A DNA stretch of 64,000 bases from Diphasiastrum complanatum (GCA_029204225.1 CM055111.1:28974340-29038339), one strand, 5' to 3'; shown: positions 44,049 to 56,519, counted from the first letter of the stretch. The notes: generated from the letters alone by a model not told the origin. Translations and numbers: made by a program.

Positions 44049-44543
44049 ATGTGAACAATGCTTCCCTTGGGTGAATGTGAACAATGAGGAGAGTGTGCTT
44101 TTAATGTATTGTTGTGCAAGAGCCTTTGGCAAAACAAAACCCAAAAGCATTTAGCTCAATTTAGTGGTTTCGATGACCTAAAAGCATTTAGCTCAATTTG
44201 GACGACAATGCCAATGAATAAGTAGATCAATATACAAGTGCTAATTGATAAATAAATCAATAAAATTGGTTTGGATTAAAATAAGGAAGAACATACAGAT
44301 ATAAATGGCCTGGCCTAAACCCTTTCGCTGTGCCATTTCTCTCTTTTGCAACAGCCTTTACTAATTTTCTTTCTCCTCTTCTATTCCTATTCTTTCCAGT
44401 AGCGTTGCAGCGCTTGGCAGAAGAAGCTTGATTGTAGTCCCATTAGCAGCCAGCGATCTTGTGCCACACCACCTCTGGGCTTGCAAATCCATCTCCTTCT
44501 CGAAAGCTTTTGAAGCATCGCCGACGCTTTAATCAATCGCAAC

Positions 44544-47500
44544 ATGGCCATAATTCAGGTTCAAGCTCTAAACCCTTGATGTCCCACATCATTCTGCGAA
44601 CAACAAAAAGGAATGAATCATAAGCAACAGATTGTTAATTGCGTTTCAATCACTTTTGATGCCATACCTGAATTCTTGCACTTTCTTCTCGCCAATTTCA
44701 ATTAAGCTGGTGAATCCCCAATTGTTTTGATCAAATCGATATATTGAAGCGCATTGGTGAATTTCTATCATCAACAATCTGATACACTATCTCAGAATAC
44801 AATTGTAGTCTAAAATCGATTTGAAAGCGTTTCAATTGCAGGTGATGTCCTAATTTTATCGTGTTTTGGGCTCTACTTCATCAGATTCTAGCTTTATTGA
44901 ATTCTTGTGACTGGTATCGATACAGGTACCTCGATTAACCACCACGTTGAGAGCGTTCAACCAGCATTACAGCACGGTTTATGACGTTGACAAGATGTAC
45001 TTGGAGCGCAAGAACATTCTTGAGAGGAAGAAACATGGAAGGTTGGCGCCCAAACACAAATCAAGCTAAATCATCATTAAGGAAATATGCAATTTCTCTC
45101 TCAATGGCAAGAAAGAAATAGCATCATTCAATAAGTACAGTTTTGTTACTTCTAGGTTTTCAAATAGACTTGCATTTACGAATGAGTTGCACAACTTCTA
45201 GTATATCCATTCACAAAAGGCTATGGTTTTTCGTACACAAGCTATGAGATGAGAATCCAGTGGATGCTAGGGCAGGACATAATTGAGATGACAATGCACG
45301 TGCCCGGTACAGACCTATATCTGGATGAAGATAAGCAAACCAGCGAACTGTCTCAGCTCTTTCCTCCCAAGCCAACATCCTGTGATAGTATTGAGTTCCA
45401 ACATAGCCATGATTTCGAGCAGCATGACTGTGTAGTTGCAAACTCACAATGCACAGTTTTAACTAATAATGACAAGCATATGAGTGTCACAAATTCTAGT
45501 GCCTTGTACTTTAAAGTGTGAAGTATGAAATAATAAATGACTTTTGTCGCTCAAATGTAGTACATTCATAAGCTCTCCAAGTAATGTAATATTCTGAAAC
45601 TAGTATAAGTGCTGAATATTGGACATTATCAAAGACCCGATGAAGATTTGTGATAGCGATGACGATTTGTGATAGCGGGCTTTCTCCTCATCAAACAAAC
45701 ATCCTCATTTGATATTCTCTGAGTGATGTTTATGGACTATATGAATTAATCAAAATTCTTTGTGGACCCATGCCACAAGTTTTTTAAGAATGACACCAGA
45801 AAATTGTCATTTAAAGTTCATACAAAGATGATACTAACCATCAACTGCTCGTTTCAACATTGCTAGTTTCAATGGGATTTCAATGAATGTTGGATACAAT
45901 ACTTAGATAGATATTTTCAAATGCATCTTCAACTGCACTTTGACAAGGAGTTGCATTTGCTTCATCTTTCTTTCATTGACAAGCTGAGCTTTGGTGGAGA
46001 TCAGCCAGATCTCGTCCACATATTACAAAGTCAATATGCATCAAAGTATTTCAAATATTAGACATGGACTTCTATTTTAATTTTTTTAATTTTTACATGA
46101 TACATTTTCACAATCGATCGTGAAGGTTAGAGTTGATGATAAGACTCATTTATTGCATAATCAAAATGAAATTAGGCTACTGCCCACCATTGCTCACTCC
46201 GTTCTCAAAATTGAGCGATGTGATGCAACATGCACTAGAATATGAGCAAAGATTTGTCGGTCCACAATCCAGTCAATATTTTGATTTCAATCTTCATTTT
46301 CATCACTTGAGAGTCTATTCCTAATAGTGCATAAATTCTTAGTCCCTACCAATGGTTTTGAGGAAAAGAGTGGAGCACCAAACTAGGGAGCCAAAATTTG
46401 TTTTTGAACAAATATTCAGGTTTAAGCCTTTATGTCAATATTGTCGAAGTCTTGCGAATAAATGAAATCATCAGGATCCATATAGAATTAGCAATTCATC
46501 GCAAGTGGTATCAACTAGTGGAGTTTTGAGGCACAAGCTCATGTCGTCATCATAGAACAATACCAACTATCCTTGAGTAGACTTGTAATTTTCACAAGGA
46601 CGATCTTGTTAAGAATGGACTCACTGGGCAGCTAGTCTCTCTACTTCACTGGGCGCAATGTTAGGGAGAGGGTAGATGCTTGGCAATGGCTAGGTTCTTG
46701 TAATGGGACTGCATGGATTGTGGAACTGCATCAGTCTTTTGTCTACTAACTGGATGGTGTTCTAGTAAATGGTCAAAAGGGCCTTCTCATAATTAGAAAT
46801 ATGGTCTTGGTCAAACAAAATATGCACGTGTCCCTTTTTTGAATAAGGATAAGATATATGGGTAAGAGAGGTGTCAATTGAACTATGATCAATCTTGTCC
46901 TTGCATAGTTAAGATTAAGTCATGTATGTGTGTTTCCCTTTTTTCTAATCTATAAAGATGCTCATCAAACGTTCAATCTAGGCCTCCTCACGGTTTTAGG
47001 GTTAGTGTTTATGTTTAGGCTTTCTTATATCTATAAATTTGGCAACCAATGTAGATTGCAGAACTTTATTGGTCCATGATATGTTATCCTTTTTGTGTAC
47101 ACTTTCTATATTGTAGTGGAACAAGTTGCTCTTCAAGTTGAAGTTGGACAATGCTGTCATTTCAGTTGATAGTTTGGCTCCATTCTTTCCGTCCAATCTG
47201 CCAATGAAGAGTATTGGTGTTGCAATTTAGATAATTTAGAGCAATATGTTTGAAAAGTCTTTGGTTGAAGCAGAGCACCATTGTCCATTGTGTTTTCTTG
47301 CTTTAGAAATTCCACGAGCTTGGTATTTTAGCCTGGCAGATGCTACATCTATTGGGTAAAAACTAGTTATATTACAAGATTAGTTGTGGAAAATATTTTG
47401 GAAGGGTAGTTTTGACCTTGAGATTGTGGGTAAAAGGACCCATAGTAGTTAAAAAAGAGAAAGAGAGATAAACAGATACAAAGATAAAAACGAGAAAATG

Positions 47501-47558
47501 CAATGGAAACAAGGAAACATAGCTAAAGAGACTAAATTTTCTTAGTATTTGAAGGCTG

Positions 47559-47650
<92 letters not shown>

Positions 47651-50600
47651 ACACTTGTACTTGGTGCGATTGAATAGGCCTGAGTCGGGATCAAAACGTG
47701 GAGATGAACTTGCAAGAAAGCTTGTTCCCTTTTGGAGTTCTGGTAAGTTGGATCTCAACATTTTTCTTCAAAAAATACTAGAGGTTTGAGTTCCCAACTT
47801 GCAAAACAATGACGAGAACAAGCTATTGGGGATAAAAATCTATTTGGTGCTTGATTTGTAATTTGCAAGCCTTCTTACACCTCTGGGGATAAACTAAACT
47901 TATTGAAGTCAAGTAAAATCTAAGTTGCGTCCAGTTCCAAGACGTTGCGTTCCGGGAGCGTTCCGGAATTCTGCAGCGCTCCATATCGGAATGGTGCAAA
48001 TTTTTTTTTTTTTGAATTTTTTTGGAAGCATGTGTTGGGAGTGGGGAAAAACAACATGTAGGCCTGTAAAATACATTGCAAATTTGCAAAACAGATTAAC
48101 TACTAACTGACAACTGTAAGTACATACTACACCAACTGACAAATACTATAGACTACTAACTGAAACAAGCAATTGGGCCTTAACATGCTGCATACCAAAA
48201 GTTAAAATTGAAACTTGAAAGGCAATCACATAGTGCGTACTACAGTGCTAAGTGTATATGATACAAAAAAATGGTGATTGATCCACATTCCACACATGCC
48301 TCATGAGAATGATGAAGATCTCTGATGTCATAAACGATAAAGCTCCAAGAAGTTGCTTTGCTTGCAAATCCCCACCTAATCACCGTTGCCCACTACCCAT
48401 TTGGCCACCTACTTCTCCCTCCACAAGCTTCCCTTCTCTCATAAAAGTGTGCTGGAAAATGGGGCATCGCGGCTAAAAATTTCTAGGGTTTTTTTTGAAT
48501 GGCTTTTCGGGGTTCCGGAACGAGGTGTCCCGGAACGCTGTTCCGACGCAACATTGAGTAAAGTATACTAGCCTTTATCACTAGTAAATTCTTTTCTTGG
48601 GGATTAATTACTTGGTCTAGTGAAATAGGGTTCAAGCGTTCAACAATATGTTTTGTAGTAGCTTTCATGGCCCTAATGGGGGTTTGGACCATTAGGGGGT
48701 GCCTTGGATGTAGGGACCGGGCCTAATCTGGATAATAGTCGAGTAGGACCATGCGATTAGGCCCGGTCTCTACGTCCAAGGCACCCCCTAGTGGTCCAAA
48801 CCCCAATTAGGGCCATGACATAACCAACCCAACCAATCCTAGATCTCCTCTGATCTAGCCCCCGAGCACCGGGGAATTAGGCAAATCACTAAGATAGGAA
48901 GCGCTTATCAATCCGACAACATAACGGCCCAATGATCCTCATGGACACGGTTGAGGGTATATATAGGGTGTAGAACCCACCCCATCTGCCCATGCACTAA
49001 ATCCACATGTAAGCATACTATGAGCTCGTGCCAAACTCCCACGCATGTCCACTGCATGTAGGTACCCCTAACCCATGATAGCCTAGACCCATGCAAAAGC
49101 ACAGTGCATGTACACCCTATCCCATACTAGGATGTAACACACATGCTCATACCGCATGCGGGTGTGACCCCATGGTCCTACTCGACTATTATCCAGATGA
49201 GGCCCGGTCCCTACGTCCAAGGCACCCCCTAATGGTCCAAACCCCCATTAGGGCCATGACATATGTAACACACATGGTAATACCTCATGCGGGTGTGACC
49301 CCATGGTTCTACTCGACTATTATCCAGATCACGCCCCATCCCTACGTCCAAGGCACCCCCTAATGGTCCAAACCCCCATTAGGGCCATGACAGTAGCGAG
49401 AGACAAATTTGGCATGGCGAGCATGGTCTTTTAGATTAGAGTAGTGGCCAAAGCATAGACACACAAAGACAAGCTGCCCCTCAATTAAGATGACCTGCAA
49501 ATGATGCTTGTCATATCGACGTTGGTGTTTTAGGGCAATAGAATACAGAAATGTCTGTTGTATCATGAGACCATGGATATAAATGTCGCAACATCAAATG
49601 GGTTGTCATGAGTAGCATGAATTCCTAATAACAAAGGTTGGTGCACTTACAAGAGGAATTTTGGGGAGAGCTAATAGCAAAGTGTGTGCCAAATGGTGAC
49701 TCATCCGTAAGTTTCCTAGAAGATGTCACATATGAGAACCCTACCAAGTATTTAATTATGTTTGTGTGTTTTGAAACATAGACAAGATGTGAGTGGTGAA
49801 AATAAAAGTACGTCATATGCCGCAGCCAAGGAATTAAATCTATGTTGCATGAAGGCAATGGCTTCCGCATAATAGCTAGCGAATCTTTATAGGTCAGTCA
49901 AGGGACAACTCAAACTTTTTTGTTGGATAGCAATATGATGGTTTTTGAAGCAAAGAGTGCCAAGCTTTGTATCAGTTAGCAAGTGTTCAAAGATGAAACT
50001 TCAAATGGGTTCTAGTGATGCATGATTATAATAGAATAGTGAAGCGGTTGTTGCAATGCTGTTGGAATTATAATGTGCATACTTAAAAGTACAAGCATAG
50101 TTGCAACCAACTATTTTTGGAAATGCCCAAGTTGAAACCTATTTTAGATGTTGATTTATGAAATTTTTTTTAGGAGCCTAAAAAAAAGGGTCATGGGCCC
50201 CTTTTTGGCTCCCAAAGAGGACCTAAACTAACTTGATGTCTCATTAGTGGGCCATTGAGTTAGTTTAGAGCCCTAAAGTAGCAAAAGATTTGCTATAGCT
50301 CATTTGAGACAAGAATTCCAGTTGAGACATGTCTTGTCTCTATAAAGTTACTTTGAGCTTTAAATGACTAGATGCACTATAACCAACCCTATCTTTCCAA
50401 CGTAACTACCAACGGTTACCTTTTTAGACCAATAATTTCTTTTTGATTTTGACTCACTTAAAGTGGGAAAACTGTTTCAAATAGCTGGAAGTTTTTTCAA
50501 AACTTTTGAAACATGGATCAGGTGTGGAACCAGGACTAAATAAGCATGCAAGAGGACCTGGGATACTTTGAATCTTAGATTGAGTATTGAAGACATTGGG

Positions 50601-51409
50601 GCTGATGGTAGGAGGACATGGATGTCTTCCATCATATGGATCGTCACGAACAACCAAAAGGTCTTAAATAGTGTATTTTCTAATGCATGTTCTTGAGAGC
50701 AATTGTGATAGAATGTGAAGAAATAAACATTATTGATTGGGAGGAGGGTGTTAGGATTTAATTTTGCATCCCCATGTTTTGTATCCCAACTTATTAGAAC
50801 TACTAGCTCTTCATTGACACTTAAGGAAACCTAGTATCAATTCCATAAGCAATGATGGAACTCGTGGGTCCTAGCCAAAGCTTTCAAAAAGGCTATCCTT
50901 GAGCCTTGTAGAGCGTTTTGTGAGAATGTGTAGAATGCTTTTTTGTTGCTATGATCATTCTCTTTTTCTATAGAAGGAAACAATCAAATGAATTTTTGCT
51001 TATTGGAGAACCCTCATGGTATTATCTATAAAAGCTTTTTTGCTAACATTCTAAGAATATGATATCAAATAAAAAATCTTCTTGCCTACGCTGCTAAGTC
51101 ATTCAAATTTGTTAAAAGCCTAAAAAGGAAGTATGAACATGGGTCAGGTAGTTTGTAATTTCCATGTCATTCTTGGTAATTTCTTGTATTGTGAGAATCT
51201 TGTTTTGCCTTTTGGTGGTTCATTCTTGTAGCACCGTCTCAAGTGCGGGATTCTTATGAGCAATTTTTGAAGGCTATTGGGGAGTTGCTAGGTGGGGAAA
51301 TGTCTTCTGAGGAACTGAGTGAATCAACAAGCATTATCTATGGTTGTCTTTTCGACTTTGATTCAACTTGCAGTTCCAGTGCCTTGCAACTGAAGCTTCA
51401 AAGCAAAAG
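44544..51409 (+). CDS. ASCC3/Slh1-type DExH-box RNA helicase, first four exons
   Basis: ASCC3-family helicases (yeast Slh1, in the ribosome-quality trigger complex) are Brr2-like proteins with two helicase cassettes that split collided ribosomes. Only the N-terminus is here. Exons: 44544-44558, 44926-45041, 47678-47742, 51232-51409, all bounded by GT-AG with matching phases (0/0, 2/1, 1/2), giving 124 codons. Residues 1-20 (MAIIQVPRLTTTLRAFNQHY) and 20-43 (YDVDKMYLERKNILERKK) match my memory of the plant ASCC3 start (QLPRLTxxLR, D-x-D-x-x-Y-L-x-R-K). Exon 3 gives GDELARKLVPFWSS and exon 4 gives VRDSYEQFLKAIGELLGGEM, like the plant E-L-A-R-K-I-V and V-R-x-x-Y-x-Q-F-x-x-A-V blocks. Exon 4 ends in phase 2 before GTATTA. 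No helicase motif lies in the window, so the family call rests on this N-terminal pattern. Confidence 0.65.
47562..47647. repeat. (GA)n microsatellite just upstream of ASCC3-like exon 3
   Basis: 86 bp of GA ending 30 bp before the 3' splice site (AG at 47676-47677). On the transcribed strand it puts a purine tract where the polypyrimidine/branch region normally lies; only a short U-rich stretch (about 47648-47660) remains before the AG. Confidence 0.95.
47944..48552. mobile_element. MITE-like element with imperfect terminal inverted repeats
   Basis: The left end GTTGCGTTCCGGGAGCGTTC is mirrored at the right end, whose complement reads GTTGCGTCGGAACAGCGTTC, then both continue CGG. The second layer is also partly mirrored: T-run/GAATTTTTTTGG at 48001-48026 and T-run/GAATGGCTTTT at 48489-48508. 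About 609 bp, no ORF. No target duplication was recognised, though GTTGCGTCCAGTTCC just outside the left end (47924) repeats the terminal word. It lies in ASCC3-like intron 3. Non-autonomous DNA transposon is the best guess; superfamily not assigned. Confidence 0.5.
48665..49392. repeat. Rearranged LTR cluster: hairpin plus tandem starts
   Basis: Four pieces of the LTR family also present at 28791-29287. On plus: 48665-48756. On minus: 48820-48757, 49261-48821 (longest, with TATA box at about 48958-48968) and 49392-49262. Each minus piece begins TGTCATGGCCCTAAT. The plus piece and the 48757-48820 piece face each other across about 48756 and form an almost perfect inverted repeat of about 65 bp arms. 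The 49262-49392 piece is a tandem repeat of the first 130 bp of its neighbour, joined through GTGTGTTACATA. Lies in ASCC3-like intron 3. Confidence 0.6.
49393..51231. other. Rest of ASCC3-like intron 3, nothing recognised
   Basis: 1.8 kb of AT-rich non-coding sequence between the LTR cluster and exon 4. Intron 3 totals about 3.5 kb. No coding pattern was found and no RNA gene. Confidence 0.4.
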
Positions 51410-52224
51410 GTATTAAGAATTTTCTTGTACATATTGAATGTGGCTAGATAAAAGAAGTTGAACTACCAACTTGTTCTCAAATGGTGTCTTTTTGCATTGT
51501 GGGCACTATCCTAATATTTTGGGCTTGATTTCTTAGATGTAACAAAGTTCACTAGAAAATTTGGCATAGATAAGATTTTAAAGCTCAATTAGAATTGACA
51601 CATGAAGAAAGCAATAATGAATTGAAGCTTTTGACTTTGTTTTTTCTTTTCAAGAACATACCATTGTCATCATAGAATATACACAAGCGATAGAGATAAT
51701 CGTTACACATAAAGAAAAGGTACTCTAATAAACCTTTGAATCAAGGTATAATGACAATATTCTAGAGTCAAATTTGTACAACTAAATTAGACGTTCAATT
51801 CCTTTCTAGATAATCTAAGCTTGTCAACCTACAACTGCTATCCAAGGCATCTCAACAGCTACCTTTAGCAGTGTGCTGTTTTTGAAACACGATATCTTTA
51901 TTGCTTCTTTGTTTCAAGCCTGTTGCACTCATGGAGAGAGTAGCATAAACTAACAAGAGCATCCCATGGCAGAACCAAACTTCCCAATCCGTCGAATGTT
52001 TCTTCTATTCTCTCTTTCCACCGCCTCCTTTTTCCTTCCCTTCCCTTGGTCATATACAATGAATAGATAAATGTTTCTTTAAATTGCGATTTGTTCACAA
52101 AATTGTCATTTTGGAACGGTTTGATTGTCTGTTTGAATCAGTTTTTTTTTTTGAGATGGTTTTTATATGAAAAACGTTTTCAAAGCATTTCAAAACAAGA
52201 TTGGTTTTCTACCTGTTTTGTGTA

Positions 52225-52228
<4 letters not shown>
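51410..52228. other. Start of ASCC3-like intron 4, nothing recognised
   Basis: Begins with the donor GTATTAAG. AT-rich, no exon candidate continuing the helicase in the required phase was found here or further on in the window. Confidence 0.4.

Positions 52229-52292
<64 letters not shown>
52229..52292. repeat. (GA)n microsatellite next to the LINE 3' end
   Basis: 64 bp of GA, followed by AAAGAAAGA. Confidence 0.95.
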
Positions 52293-52296
<4 letters not shown>

Positions 52297-52461
52297 AAGA
52301 GTTTATTAATGTCTATAAAGGGCCCGTGCGCACAAAAGACAAACACAGTACATGCATAGTAGGAGCAATGTCCATATGAGGACTTATTTCTAGAAACTAT
52401 CTCTCTACCGAAGTCAACTAAGTATGAATAAAACAACAATCTCTCATCATGCAAGAAGGAG

Positions 52462-52536
52462 ATGCGGGAGCTTAACCAACCGCTCTGCTGAGGTACAAAG
52501 GCAAGGGCTTAACCACCCGCTCTACTGAGGCAAACA
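52462..52536 (-). repeat. Two tandem tRNA-like half units at a LINE 3' end
   Basis: On the minus strand two copies of about 36 bp: GCCTCAGTAGAGCGGGTGG then TTAAGCCCTTGCC, and ACCTCAGCAGAGCGGTTGG then TTAAGCTCCCGC. Each resembles a tRNA D-arm/A-box. They lie just past the last LINE codon (stop at 52522), between it and the GA tract. They may be the LINE 3' tail or a SINE fragment. Confidence 0.4.
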
Positions 52537-53765
52537 TCTAAAGATCTCATCTTGTCGTGTCGGGATATCAAGTTCATCCTCTGAAACCTCCTCTCTATCC
52601 CTCTTCTGTAAGAAATGTGTGATGAGAGTCTGACTGGAAACATCATCTGCCTCCGAAGGTAGAAGAGATGCTCGCAACGTAAACATCTCTCTCAATAGGA
52701 GTCCGACACATCTAGAGTCTGCATATGCCAAGAAAGAGCCAAGGGAGAGAGGAGTGTCTCTGTAGAGACAATAATAACGGCCTCGGATCTCATAATAAAT
52801 AGGGCATCTGAAAATGAAATGTGACTCATCCTCTACCTCCTGCATCGAGCATAACTGGCAAATCCGCTGTGGTCTGGGTGTATCAGTATAACGACCAGTC
52901 TCGATAGTGAGCTAATGTGAGGAGGCACGAAGCTGCCCAATACGGTATCGAAGACCATATGATAATGGCTGTGAGAGATACAACGGTAGGATAGGTAGCC
53001 CCATATCATCTAACTATAGGAGGTGAGTGCCGTAAAAATGCATCTTGGCTCTCTCTGGATCCACCAACTGCAACCATACTGTCTGGATATAATTGCGTGT
53101 AGCGGGGTCATGAACATTAAAGGTAGTACAAAGTCTCTCCATCTGCACAAGGGCAGTGTGTCCCTTACGCAGGCGAGTTGTGGATGCTGGTCGAAAACTA
53201 AGCAGAGGACCAGAAAAGAGAACTCCGAAGTAAGTGTAAGAGGCAACTATCTCCAATTGCTGTCCATCATAATAAAAAGTATCGTCCCGCATATGCTGCC
53301 TATTGGTGTTGAACACCATGATCTTAGTCTTAGAGATATTTATTGTCAAACCCCATTTTTGACAGAAACCATGTAAGACGTCAAGGTGTCTCTGAAGCCC
53401 ACTGGCTGAGATAGATAACAAGACAATATCATTAGCATATAGGAGAATAAGTATGACAATATCTGCAAGAGGACAGCCATCACCACCCACCTCTTTGATA
53501 ATCCGCTCGAGATCATCAATGTAGAGCACAAAAAGAGTAGGAGAAAGGGGGCAATCCTGCTTCACACCAACTGTATTGTGAATCTGAGGTGACCATCCTG
53601 TACCGTCTCTGAGTCTAGCAAGAACCCTCTCATATAAGGTGGTAATAGAAGCAATAACTTCCTGTGAAAAGCCAAGTGAGACCAGGCGCTGAAGCAGAAG
53701 ATGCCTAGGTACAGAGTCAAAAGCTTTGCGGAAATCCACAAAGCAAGAAGCATCTGGGTCTGCTG
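52522..53765 (-). pseudogene. LINE copy 1, 5'-truncated in RT
   Basis: Minus-strand non-LTR reverse transcriptase. From 53739: MDFRKAFDSVPRHLLLQRLV, then VGVKQDCPLSPTLFVLYIDD, the catalytic loop LILLYANDIVLLSISASG (YADD changed to YAND), ISKTKIMVFNTN and SYTYFGVLFSGP, the usual LINE palm and thumb order. After a frame change the C-terminus carries EDESHFIFRCPIYYEIR at 52845-52780, the second half of a Cys/His cluster. It begins in the middle of RT, as expected for incomplete target-primed copying. No endonuclease or ORF1. The F-R-K-A-F-D-S-V-P-R wording is unlike the common plant L1 type (F-x-K-A-Y/F-D-x-V-x-W). Confidence 0.85.
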
Positions 53766-56430
53766 GGGGTCATGGTGTCCACACTGATCTCCTTAACAAA
53801 TATCTTGACGGAGCAGGAACATCTCGCGCAACATCAATGCCACACATCGAGCGTCAACATATGAAGTGAGTGAGCGAAGGTGATTGGAGAATCCCGGAAA
53901 AGACAATGATAGCGTCTTCGAATCTCATAATAGACAGTTGAATAGAAAATGCTCCTATGACTCCACCTCCCCTAATGTGCACATCTGACAAAGTCTGCTC
54001 ATATGAGGGATGCCCTGGAAGTGCCCTGTCTCCACATATAGCTGGTGTGAGGAAACTCGAAACTGACCCAGTGTAAAACGGAGGCAATGTGAAAGTCCGC
54101 TATCCAAGTAACGAGGCCGAACTGGGATCTCGACACTGTCTAGCTTTAGGAAACTGGTGCGATACAAGGTCGGTTTGACCCCCAAGGGCCCCTGCCATGT
54201 CACTCGAGAATATGCATGATAAATAACTCTCTTGATATATTGATGAGAACCCTTTGGTAGATTAGAGATAGCCTGGGAGTACCATGATAGCTGGTGATGA
54301 AGCTGCTGAGAAGAGAGAAAAGCTATGTGTGGATAACGTGAAACTGGAAGACTCATCACTTTCTGGATGTATGTGATCAACCTGAAAATAACCTCAAACT
54401 AATGAAGCATGATCCTTAACGCAGTCTAGCTGTAGCGGCGTGTCTCATACTAAAAGTAGGACCAGTGAAGGAAGTCCCCAAATAAGTGTAAGAAGATACC
54501 ACCTCAAGTGGTTGTCCCCCTAGATTGAACACCTGTCGCTGCATTAAGTTCCTGGAGGTATTAAAGATCATGATATGGGTTTTCCTGGTATGCACAGTCA
54601 AACCAAATAAATTTCCAAAAACCTGTAATGTGTCCACTGCAACCCCTCACCAGACGAAGAAAGCAAGGCCACACATCAGCAATGTCACCAAGCCTACAGC
54701 CAATACCACCGTCCTGATTGATGGCTCTCTCAAGCTCATCAATATACATACCAAAGAGTGTGGGGAAAAGGGAAATACCCTGCTTCACCTCAATAGTACT
54801 CCTAACTCTCCCAGAGAGACCCTCATCAGATCTGAAGCATCCCCAAACCTGCTCATAGAGTGCCATGACAGCCAATATGGTATTAGTTGAAAAATCAAGA
54901 TCTCTCAGCCTCTGGATAAGCATATGACGTGGGACAGAGTCGAACGCTTTTCGGAAATCCACAAAACAGCTATACACTCTCATGTTTGGATGTGGCTTCC
55001 TTAATGATAGCCCGAAGAGTGAACACATGATCAGTGGTGGAGTGCTGTGTCCTAAAGCCAACCTGACCCAAAGCATGTAGCCTCCGTGTCTTTGCCTCAC
55101 AACTAATCTTTGTCTGAAGGATAGTGCCATAAAGTTTAGCCACAATGTGCCCAATCATAATGGTATGATAGTTATTAGGTTTCATGGGGTCACCACTCTT
55201 GTGAATGGGGTGGATGATATTAGTACACCATGGAAGGGGAAATCCAAAAATGACAGTGTGATTAAGGAGTGAGTCTAAAACAGGTGAAAGAATATCAGTA
55301 GCATGAATAAGGAGTTCAGACTCCAGCTTTTCGATATCCCGAGCATGATGGGTCTTCATTTTCTCAATGGCAAGAGAGACCATAGCAGGGGTGAAAAAGG
55401 AGAAAGTGGAGGGACGAGGAGATATAACAATCGGATTAGTGGGAAATGTATAAACTAATGTGGCATATTCAGTCCAACAACGTAAATCTCTCAGCAATGG
55501 AGGTGGAGCACTAGGAATAAACTCACGCCAAAAAGCACCAGATGAGGAACTATAGAGAAGATCCACAAGGTGTTTCCCTTCAGAAGTTTCGTATATGCGT
55601 TTTTTATAATGACAAGTATAGCTATATAGGCGTCTGAGATGACGAAGATGGGGAGACGGTAAGGATAGTGCAAAGTTGACTTGAGAGTGGAGTTGTTTGC
55701 ATATATCATCATACCAAGGATGACGAAGCTTTGGGTACGTGGATTTACTACAATGTTTGGATAGGAAGGCCATAGAAGCGGCAGTATGAAGAGCTGTAGT
55801 AAGGAAAGATGCTTGGGAGTGGAGTGGGCTATCATATGGAAACTTTCAGAGTATGAAGGAGAGAGCATCTTAGTAAAGATGAGTTAAACTGACTCTCATG
55901 ATTCTCTGTGAAAAGAAGAATATCCCCTTGTGCGATGAAGTTTACTAAATCTCCTGTTGCTGATGAAGAATGTCCTACGCCCGAGAGCCCCAACTTCCTA
56001 GGCACTAGAGGTAGATGGACCTCGATCCGAATATCGAACTTGACCATCTCGATAAACGACAAGACGTCCTGATGTTTAGCCTCCTGAAAAATCTTCTTGC
56101 GTTCCTGAACTTGGAGATATAAGTAAGATCCTCATCCAAGAAAATCTGTGTGCCCTTCAGTTTAGGCTTGAGTCTCAATATTTTGGTTCTTTCTTCTTTT
56201 GATTTGAAACGAGAGTGAAATTGTCTGTTTTGGTTCGCCATGCCTTATCCAATCCATCGGTATTGAAATTCAACGTAGCAGCTAAAATGGATTTTGCCTC
56301 TTTCTCAGCACCTTGAGTGTCGAGAACACCTCGAACTCGTACATGGAGAGCTTTGAAGTCACGTAATTTTTCTTCAGAGATGGTAGCTGAGATAACAGTA
56401 GACATTGAGCAGCATTACCTTCCTCTTTTT
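53766..56430 (-). pseudogene. LINE copy 2, longer, several frames
   Basis: Same family and orientation as copy 1. From 56405 an N-terminal piece MSTVISATISEEKLRDFKAL; 56241-56005 another frame (FRRLNIRTSCRLSRWSSS); 55773-54970 a long frame with LPSPHLRHLRRLYSYTCHYK, LYSSSSGAFWREFIPSAP and the RT start FPLPWCTNIIHPIHKSGDP and GFRTQHSTTDHVFTLRAI; then by frameshift CFVDFRKAFDSVPRHMLIQ and VKQGISLFPTLFGMYIDE to 54561. The catalytic loop is damaged: only DIADV remains, with the Y-A part deleted. 54637-54416 gives the thumb, 54380-53955 the C-terminus with LCQMCTLGEVES, start of a C-x2-C-x(n)-H-x4-C cluster. A clear endonuclease domain was not found. Confidence 0.82.
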
Positions 56431-56443
56431 GGAACAACGAAGA

Positions 56444-56507
56444 AAGCGTTCATAGTGTGCTTACTATGTTGTTATGATACTCCATAGCTAGGCCTTGGAT
56501 TTTGTCA
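56444..56507 (+). repeat. Remnant of copia 5' LTR (last 64 bp)
   Basis: Matches the last 64 bp of the 3' LTR at 60601-60664 with two or three differences and ends TTTTGTCA just before the primer site. The rest of the 5' LTR is missing; LINE copy 2 abuts it directly. This shows a deletion at the left end of the element. Confidence 0.75.
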
Positions 56508-56519
56508 TGGTATCAGAGC
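56508..56519 (+). other. Primer-binding site, tRNA-iMet type
   Basis: TGGTATCAGAGC directly after the LTR remnant; 400 bp of leader follow before gag. Confidence 0.8.

Noticed and set aside
45211-45521. Overlapping 78- and 90-codon frames inside ASCC3-like intron 2
   Set aside because: No recognisable domain, and neither fits the required splice phase (one base to complete AG-N) or the helicase N-terminus; the 47678 exon does.
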